Source: Bacillota bacterium
GTDB lineage: Bacteria > Bacillota > Clostridia > Peptostreptococcales > Anaerovoracaceae
Direction: 5' to 3'
DNA: 8,430 nucleotides
Assembly: GCA_017431395.1 (NCBI GenBank)
Contig: JAFRLD010000089.1
Span: 1 to 8,430 of the forward strand
The notes under the pieces are model-generated. The model had not been told where the DNA came from and ran no database searches. It saw only the letters and a list, made by a program, of their open reading frames with translations. Both the position numbers and the translations under genes were made by a program. Positions 1-4,934 of this stretch are shown in pieces (positions within the stretch are counted from its first letter, which is position 1; the number at the start of each line of letters is the position of its first letter).

Positions 1-311
1 ACCTCGTGTTTCTCCTCCGTGCCGGTCAGAAGATTCTTCGCCGCTGCCTCGCAGATACAGCAAAACACCGGCAGCTTCCCCCGGTTTCTCAATTCCATAT
101 TTATTTTTACGGTCTCTCCCTTGCTGACCATATCGCCGCCGGTGAAACCTATGCTGATCTCCCTTCCGCTAAGCCGCGTCAGCAAAAAAGCTGCTACCGC
201 GTAAGCCGCCGTGAAGATGATCAGGACGGTGACCGCCGGCTGTCCTTTATAAAAGAACAGGAGCAGCAGCGAGAGAGCCCATACACAGAAGACGATCCTG
301 CTTCGTATCAT
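1..311 (-). CDS. DUF58-type membrane protein, N-terminal part (cut by left edge)
   Basis: The visible 103 residues begin MIRSRIVFCVWALSLLLL and contain two hydrophobic segments, at about residues 7-20 and 25-44. A beta-rich stretch follows with the pattern VSKGETVKINMELRNRGKLP near residues 62-81. Two N-terminal membrane helices followed by a 'K-G-E ... N-x-G-x-L-P' strand pair are typical of the start of DUF58 proteins, whose VWA-like domain would lie beyond the window. The ATG overlaps the stop of the upstream MoxR gene in an ATGA junction, so the two are translationally coupled. MoxR-DUF58 pairs are a well-known arrangement, often followed by a transglutaminase-domain membrane protein, but the cellular role of the family is poorly defined. 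The assignment rests on N-terminal layout plus neighbour. The C-terminal domain cannot be checked here. Confidence 0.75.
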   Translation of the reverse strand, partial: MIRSRIVFCVWALSLLLLFFYKGQPAVTVLIIFTAAYAVAAFLLTRLSGREISIGFTGGDMVSKGETVKINMELRNRGKLPVFCCICEAAAKNLLTGTEEKHE

Positions 312-1249
312 TCGCTCTTCCTCACATCCGGCCATGGTACGGTCCGGAGGATCTCGTCTATGATCGCCGCCGCATCCAGGCTCTGCACGTTCGCTTTCGA
401 GCTGAGCATGAGCCGGTGCCGGGCGATATCCGGGAACACATCCCGCACGTCCTGCGGAATCACGAATTCCCGCCCGTGGATATAGGTCCAGGCCTGTGCC
501 ATCGCCGTCAGGGACAGGGCCCCCCGGGGGCTGATGCCCAGCCGGATCAGCGGATGCTCCCGCGTCTTGCGGCACAGTGCCGTGATATACTGATAGACCC
601 GGTCGTGGATGAAGATGGCCTTAGCTTCCTGGCGCATGGCCAGGATGTCCTCCGCCCCCGCGACCTTAAGGATGGACTTCAGCGGATCCGTCTGCTTACG
701 GTCCTTCAGGATGTTGATCTCCGACTGCTCATCCGGGTAGCCTATGCTGAGCTGCACCATGAAACGGTCCAGCTGTGCCTCCGGAAGCATCTGGGTCCCG
801 GCCGTTCCGATCGGGTTCTGGGTCGCGATGACGACGAATGGCTCCGGTACCTTCCGGGTCCTGCCATCTACCGTGATGCTCCCCTCCTGCATGACTTCGA
901 GCAGCGAAGACTGGGTCTTGCTGGAGGTCCGGTTGATCTCATCCGCCAGGAGGATATTGCACATCGCCGCCCCCGGCCGGTACATCAGCCCTCCGGAATC
1001 CTTGTTATATACTGTGAATCCGGTGATGTCCGACGGGACGACGTCCGGCGTGAACTGGACCCGGTTGAATTTCAGGTCCATGGCCTTGCTAAAAGCCAGC
1101 GCCAGCGTAGTCTTGCCCACGCCCGGGATGTCTTCCAGCAAAATATGCCCGCCGGCAATGATGACCGTGAGCACCTTTCGTATGATCTCTTCTTTTCCCA
1201 GTATGGCTTTGGCTGCTTCCGCCTCTATCGCTGTGATCATTTCATTCAT
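308..1249 (-). CDS. MoxR-family AAA+ ATPase
   Basis: This is a complete 313-residue cytoplasmic AAA+ ATPase, the usual length for the family. Motifs in order are Walker A GVGKTT at residues 43-48, Walker B ILLADE at 99-104 followed by INR, sensor 1 ATQNP at 142-146, LDRF at 160-163 with the arginine expected of the family, and the C-terminal lid with GISPRGALSL around residues 244-253. MoxR proteins act as chaperones that use ATP to remodel or load cofactors into partner proteins, usually partners with VWA domains. The DUF58 gene overlapping its stop codon is the expected partner. The ATG at 1249 is preceded by a purine-rich AAGGCAGG about 9 bases upstream, and the next in-frame Met (residue 4) has no better site. 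The gene is separated from the nitrogenase-like operon by 117 bases and probably starts its own transcript. Family assignment is secure; the substrate is unknown. Confidence 0.95.
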   Translation of the reverse strand: MNEMITAIEAEAAKAILGKEEIIRKVLTVIIAGGHILLEDIPGVGKTTLALAFSKAMDLKFNRVQFTPDVVPSDITGFTVYNKDSGGLMYRPGAAMCNILLADEINRTSSKTQSSLLEVMQEGSITVDGRTRKVPEPFVVIATQNPIGTAGTQMLPEAQLDRFMVQLSIGYPDEQSEINILKDRKQTDPLKSILKVAGAEDILAMRQEAKAIFIHDRVYQYITALCRKTREHPLIRLGISPRGALSLTAMAQAWTYIHGREFVIPQDVRDVFPDIARHRLMLSSKANVQSLDAAAIIDEILRTVPWPDVRKSE

Positions 1250-1297
1250 GATTGATAGCCTGCCTTCTCTTCCTTAGTTTATGCGCAGATTTATCCG

Positions 1298-1326
1298 ATT
1301 ATATTTTACCATCCGCCGGATGCTTC
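1298..1326 (-). promoter_or_regulatory. Possible sigma-A promoter for moxR-DUF58
   Basis: Read on the minus strand, positions 1303-1298 spell a perfect TATAAT in an AT-rich patch (GGTAAAATATAATCGG). It lies about 50 bases upstream of the moxR start codon. The -35 region at the ideal 17-base spacing (1326-1321, GAAGCA) matches the consensus poorly, with only 2 of 6 bases. It is plausible because a promoter is expected between two functionally different gene sets, but it is unproven. Confidence 0.35.
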
Positions 1327-1343
1327 ATAAATAGGATTTTGTT

Positions 1344-1379
1344 CGGGATCGATGGTACTTTAATGGCTATACCATCCCG
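1344..1379 (-). repeat. Inverted repeat over the 3' end of the NifK-like gene
   Basis: The arms 1351-1357 (gatggta) and 1370-1376 (taccatc) pair perfectly over 7 bases around a 12-base loop. A further 3 pairs (1344-1346 with 1377-1379) form after a 4-base bulge. The structure covers the TAG stop codon at 1369-1367. In the minus-strand transcript it is followed by GATCCCGAACAAAATCC rather than a U-tract, so it is not a canonical intrinsic terminator. It could still stabilise or end the mRNA of the nitrogenase-like operon. Confidence 0.35.
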
Positions 1380-2602
1380 TTGAGCACCTGTTCGCAGATC
1401 AGAAGCGCCCCGTTCACGCCGAGGTGTGTCTTCGGGATCACGTCGATATATCCCAGCGATGGCATACCGGTCTCGATCCCCGTGAAGAGGTGTCCCCGTG
1501 CCTTCAGCCCGCCGATGATATTGCCGTCGGCAAACACCAGCTTCGCATCCGTCTCCCAGATGTCCCCGGCGTCTTCGCTCATGCCGAAATAATCCGTGAG
1601 AAAACGCGAGTAGCCCAGCTTTTGGGCGGGCGAGCCGTGTACCGCGAACCGCACCCCCTTCGGCTGTCCCGTAAGGGAATTGATCCTCGAGATATAAAGA
1701 AAACTTCTGGCCCTGGCCCGCTCGCTGTCCTCGATAAGCGGGGCAACGTCACATCCCAGCGCCTCGCAGATCCGTGTGAAAAACCGCTCCGTCTCTTCGA
1801 ATCCGATCGGCAGTCCGTCCGGGCAGACATACGGCATGCCGTAGTTTTTCTCAAGGTACCGCGCCGTTTCGAGCCCGTAGTCCGGATCCACCACCACGTT
1901 CAGGTCGGCCTCCGGGAGCCTCCGGATCTCTTCGATCTCACTTTCGCAGCAAAGGCTGGTCTGCACGTCGATCCCGCAAAGGCTGAGCAGCCGTTCATAT
2001 TCCTGCAGGTCGCCCTGATAGTATTTGTGGAATATGGAGAGGCCGAGGAGATTGACCTTCGGGCGGGCGGTCCGGCCGGCGGATCGCCTGGCCGGCTTTT
2101 CACAGAAGGCGTCGATGACGATCCGGCAGGCCTGCTGGTAGCCCTGCATCACGGTCTGAGAATAGCCCGGACTCTCGACTGTGATCACAGGGATCGCAGT
2201 ATCGGCGCCGGCTTCCCGCATCGCCTCCATCGCGATCCGTTCCAGATCATCCCCGATCAGCGCAGCGCCGGGCGAGTTGACGATCACGAGCAGATCGAAT
2301 GTAACATTCTCATGCAGGAATCCGACCGCTTCTTTTAGCTTGTCTTCGCTGCCGTAGACGTAGTCCCGTTTGTCGAGCCAGGTGCAGGGGACCCGCGGCT
2401 GGCCGAAATACCAAAGCATCGGATAGTTGTGCGGATCGAAGCTCATCTGGCGCAGCATCTGATTGTCCGCTGTCGCGGAATGGTAGAACTTGCAGCCGGT
2501 CGGCCCGTTCAGGAGCACGACAACATTCCGGATCCCCTCGAATCCGAAGATCAGTCCGGACAGGCTGTCCGGAACCATGTTTTCCAGATAATCGTCTGTC
2601 AT
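1367..2602 (-). CDS. NifK-like subunit of a nitrogenase-like reductase (nitrogenase component 1 family)
   Basis: This 411-residue protein belongs to the NifD/NifK/NifE/NifN/BchN/BchB superfamily. Near the N-terminus, LNGPTGCKFY (residues 31-40) aligns with the NifK segment HGSQGCVAYF, so Cys37 corresponds to the P-cluster Cys95. VNSPGAALIGDDL (108-120) aligns with the NifK segment around Cys153, but the cysteine position is Pro111. The segment that should carry NifK Cys70 (about residues 9-16, MVPDSLSG) has no cysteine. A second half with the usual CPDGLPIGFEETERFF motif (260-275) and Rossmann-like strands follows. It is shorter than NifK (about 520 residues) and close to BchB-, BchZ- or CfbD-sized subunits. 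The ATG lies 10 bases after the stop of the NifH-NifD fusion, and the Shine-Dalgarno site abuts that stop, so the two are made together. It is likely the heterodimer partner of the fusion's D half. It is not a dinitrogen reductase by ligand pattern; the substrate is unknown. Confidence 0.88.
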   Translation of the reverse strand: MTDDYLENMVPDSLSGLIFGFEGIRNVVVLLNGPTGCKFYHSATADNQMLRQMSFDPHNYPMLWYFGQPRVPCTWLDKRDYVYGSEDKLKEAVGFLHENVTFDLLVIVNSPGAALIGDDLERIAMEAMREAGADTAIPVITVESPGYSQTVMQGYQQACRIVIDAFCEKPARRSAGRTARPKVNLLGLSIFHKYYQGDLQEYERLLSLCGIDVQTSLCCESEIEEIRRLPEADLNVVVDPDYGLETARYLEKNYGMPYVCPDGLPIGFEETERFFTRICEALGCDVAPLIEDSERARARSFLYISRINSLTGQPKGVRFAVHGSPAQKLGYSRFLTDYFGMSEDAGDIWETDAKLVFADGNIIGGLKARGHLFTGIETGMPSLGYIDVIPKTHLGVNGALLICEQVLNGMV

Positions 2603-2606
2603 GACC

Positions 2607-2612
2607 CCTCCT
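2607..2612 (-). promoter_or_regulatory. Ribosome binding site AGGAGG of the NifK-like gene
   Basis: The minus strand reads TAGAGGAGGGGTCATG. The stop codon of the fusion gene (2615-2613) is directly followed by AGGAGG, then GGTC and the ATG at 2602. A ribosome terminating on the fusion therefore sits on the next initiation site, which indicates coupled and probably near-equal synthesis of the two subunits. Confidence 0.85.
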
Positions 2613-4913
2613 CTATCGCGCGAAATATTTCTCTACCAGCGCCCGGTCCTTATGCCAGCTTCCCTTCCGGCCTGCGCCCGTGAGCCTCGTCCATCGCTCG
2701 ATCATTTCGAGGCCGGAGAAGAATCCCACGTCGGGGCACATCGGGATCGTATCCACCAGAATGTCCCCGGCTGCGGCATCCGATTCATAGTTCGTCAGGA
2801 GAATGTCGGGGGCCAGCCTCCGGATCTCCTCCGGGGCCTTGTCCGGATCATAGTTCTCTTCGATCTCGATCCCCTCTGCCTGAGGGAGAAGCGTCCGAAA
2901 GCCCTCGTCCTGCGAGAAGTTAAAGACGCAGATCTTGACGATCTCCATCCCCGCATCCAGCGCCGCAGAAAGCACCCAGTCGAGCTGATGATTGAAGGTG
3001 ACGACCATCAGGCGTTTTCCTGCGAGATCCTTTCGCACCGCCTCTGCCCGCCTATGATATTCCGTCTCGTGCTCCGTGATCAGCGCTTCTGCTTCGTGCT
3101 CCCGCCCAAAGAATGCTCCGATCCCCCGCAGCCACTGCGCCGTCTCTTCAAACCCCACCGGAAGCTGCCGTTCGAAGAAGCGGCAGCCGTAATTCGTCTC
3201 AAAAAACTCTTCCAGGATCTTGCCGGTGTAGTCCCGATATCCCAGCAGGTTCAAGGACGCGCTGCAGAAGTTCTTCACTTCATCCACGCCCGTATCACAG
3301 AGGAACCTGCAGTTCACACGGAGCCCCATCCGGCCTAAAAACTCCCGGACGATCTGATAATTGGTTTCTGTGTTTTTGGCGACGACCTTTTCGAACACGA
3401 TGTTCACGGTGTCCGGCTGCGGTTTTATCTGCGGATCCACGAGCTGTTTTGCCAGCTGCGTATACGTCATCAGCATACCCTGCAGGTAATCACCTGCCAG
3501 ATTCCCATCCGCCTTGATGGTCACCACCGGACAGTCCGGCGTCGAAAACGCCTTCGCCTGATCGATGTCGTCTCCGATGATCCCCGCCGGGCAGGAGCTG
3601 ATGACGATGATCGCCTTAGGCTTCCGGCCTGCCGCGTCCGTTTGGCCCGCTGCCTTCCGGACGGCTTCCAGAAGCCGCTCCGTCCCGCCAAACACCATAT
3701 CGCTTTCGTCCATATCCGTCGCTGTGATGTTCGGCATCAGCGAGGACGGCATCAGGACGCCCCGCTCGAACAGCGCCCTTCTTCCGGTGGAACTGATCGT
3801 CTGCCAGGAAAGATAGGCACAGCTTCTGGGAGCATGTGCCACGATGACCGCATCCCTTAGATGCACCGCCATGCTCATCGCCCCGTTGAAAGCGCACCCG
3901 TGGAGCGGTTCGCTGCGGATCAGGTTCTTCGAGAGCACGCCCGGATCGTATGCGAAGGCTGGTGCGTCCTCTGCCGGAGCATCCTCCGATGGAGCTTCCC
4001 CCGCCGGGAGTTCTGCTGATGATAGTTCTGTTGGCGATAGTTCTGGAGCCGGGATCTTCTCGGCCGGCGTCTCTGCGGCTCCTGCCTGCGCCTGCTTGCG
4101 CACATGTGCCTGCTCCCGTGCTCCCAGGATCAGCTCCTCCAGTGCCTCATCTGTGAGAGGCCGGGCCGGATACAGGGCAAGCTCTCCCCGGATCCGCTCT
4201 GCGATCTCCTCAAATAATTGTGCCGGTGCCTCTCCCATCTGGACGATGGTCTTACCGGCTTTCTCTGCCTTCGCGAACGCCTCGCTGCGCGGTATGCGGG
4301 CGAAGATCGGAAGGCGGACCGCTTCAGCGAAAGCCTCTACCTTGACCGATTCGTCTGCCAGATTCCTGCTATTGAAGATGATCCCGGCGACGCGGGCCTG
4401 CTCACCGTCGTAGTTGCGGATCCCGCGCAGGATATTGTTGGCCGCGTAAAGCGACATGAACTCACCCGAGGTCACGAGAAAAATGGTGTCCGCATACTCC
4501 CGGCGGATCGGCACGGCGAAACCGCCGCATACCACATCCCCGAGTACGTCGTACACCACATAGTCATACTGCTGCTTCAGTTGGAATTTGTCCAGGAGCT
4601 CGAACGCCGTGATGATCCCGCGGCCGGCGCAGCCAACGCCCGGCTTGGGTCCGCCGGCCTCCATGCAGCCGATCTCCCGGTAGCCTACGCATAGGATATC
4701 CTCCAGCCGGTGATCCGCCGGCCCTGTATCCCGGATGTGATCCAGGATCGTAGTCATTCTGCGCCCACCGGTCAGCAGCCTTGTCGAATCGTGCTTCGGG
4801 TCGCAGCCGATCTGCAGCACACGCTCTTTAGCTGCCAGTGCTGCGCTCAGGTTGGCCGATATGGTTGACTTACCGATGCCGCCTTTGCCGTAAACAGCAA
4901 TTTCCCGTTTCAC
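2613..4913 (-). CDS. NifH-NifD fusion: nitrogenase-like reductase joined to the catalytic alpha-type subunit
   Basis: One 766-residue reading frame holds two normally separate nitrogenase components. Residues 1 to about 265 form a full NifH/BchL-type iron protein: P-loop GKGGIGKST (9-17), GCDPKHDST (36-44), GGPKPGVGCAGRG with 4Fe-4S ligand Cys95 and the arginine equivalent to NifH Arg100 at residue 98, and VLGDVVCGGFA with second ligand Cys129. Residues 277-322 are a Pro/Ala/Glu/Ser-rich linker. Residues about 328-766 are NifD-like, with cluster cysteines in LHGCAF (Cys340), APRSCAY (Cys365) and ISSCPAGIIGDDI (Cys441), plus Cys550 in the NFC segment and the LPVGFEET motif at 584-591. The expected role is ATP-driven electron transfer from the H domain to a D/K catalytic core. 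The start is GTG at 4913, with AGGAAGGAG ending 8 bases upstream. No Met lies between the linker and Cys340, and the GTG at Val326 lacks a Shine-Dalgarno site, so a separately initiated D subunit is unlikely. The substrate is unknown; the 3+1 cysteine pattern with its partner favours a tetrapyrrole-type reductase over nitrogen fixation. Confidence 0.9.
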   Translation of the reverse strand: MKREIAVYGKGGIGKSTISANLSAALAAKERVLQIGCDPKHDSTRLLTGGRRMTTILDHIRDTGPADHRLEDILCVGYREIGCMEAGGPKPGVGCAGRGIITAFELLDKFQLKQQYDYVVYDVLGDVVCGGFAVPIRREYADTIFLVTSGEFMSLYAANNILRGIRNYDGEQARVAGIIFNSRNLADESVKVEAFAEAVRLPIFARIPRSEAFAKAEKAGKTIVQMGEAPAQLFEEIAERIRGELALYPARPLTDEALEELILGAREQAHVRKQAQAGAAETPAEKIPAPELSPTELSSAELPAGEAPSEDAPAEDAPAFAYDPGVLSKNLIRSEPLHGCAFNGAMSMAVHLRDAVIVAHAPRSCAYLSWQTISSTGRRALFERGVLMPSSLMPNITATDMDESDMVFGGTERLLEAVRKAAGQTDAAGRKPKAIIVISSCPAGIIGDDIDQAKAFSTPDCPVVTIKADGNLAGDYLQGMLMTYTQLAKQLVDPQIKPQPDTVNIVFEKVVAKNTETNYQIVREFLGRMGLRVNCRFLCDTGVDEVKNFCSASLNLLGYRDYTGKILEEFFETNYGCRFFERQLPVGFEETAQWLRGIGAFFGREHEAEALITEHETEYHRRAEAVRKDLAGKRLMVVTFNHQLDWVLSAALDAGMEIVKICVFNFSQDEGFRTLLPQAEGIEIEENYDPDKAPEEIRRLAPDILLTNYESDAAAGDILVDTIPMCPDVGFFSGLEMIERWTRLTGAGRKGSWHKDRALVEKYFAR
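3948..4085 (-). repeat. Low-complexity interdomain linker coding region of the NifH-NifD fusion
   Basis: This stretch encodes residues 277-322 of the fusion, made almost entirely of Ala, Pro, Glu, Ser and Asp in loose repeats such as SPTELSSAELPAGEAP and EDAPAEDAP. The DNA contains short direct repeats, for example two copies of gatagttctg near 4020-4045. The amino-acid content suggests a flexible, exposed, negatively charged tether of roughly 45 residues. Such repeats can change length by slippage, so linker length may vary between relatives. Confidence 0.75.
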
Positions 4914-4921
4914 GATTCCTG

Positions 4922-4930
4922 CTCCTTCCT
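4922..4930 (-). promoter_or_regulatory. Ribosome binding site fixing the GTG start of the fusion
   Basis: The minus strand reads AGGAAGGAG followed by CAGGAATC and the GTG at 4913-4911. The strong purine tract with 8-base spacing, and the position of the P-loop nine residues into the protein as in other NifH proteins, support the GTG as the true start. The site lies in the 21-base gap after the upstream stop codon, consistent with a shared transcript. Confidence 0.75.
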
Positions 4931-4934
4931 GCGC

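Noticed and set aside
416..1255. Long plus-strand open frame (279 codons) opposite moxR
   Set aside because: It is antisense to a gene with all AAA+ motifs. The translation is Arg/Pro/His-rich with no recognisable domain, typical of an antisense shadow in GC-rich DNA.
1424..2338. Plus-strand open frame of 304 codons opposite the NifK-like gene
   Set aside because: It is antisense to a conserved nitrogenase-family gene, has no domain signature, and its composition matches the other antisense shadows.
1367..4913. A true Mo-, V- or Fe-only nitrogenase for N2 fixation
   Set aside because: The K-side protein lacks two of the three P-cluster cysteines, the His442 position is not histidine by eye alignment, both catalytic subunits are short, and no nifB, nifE or nifN is in the window.
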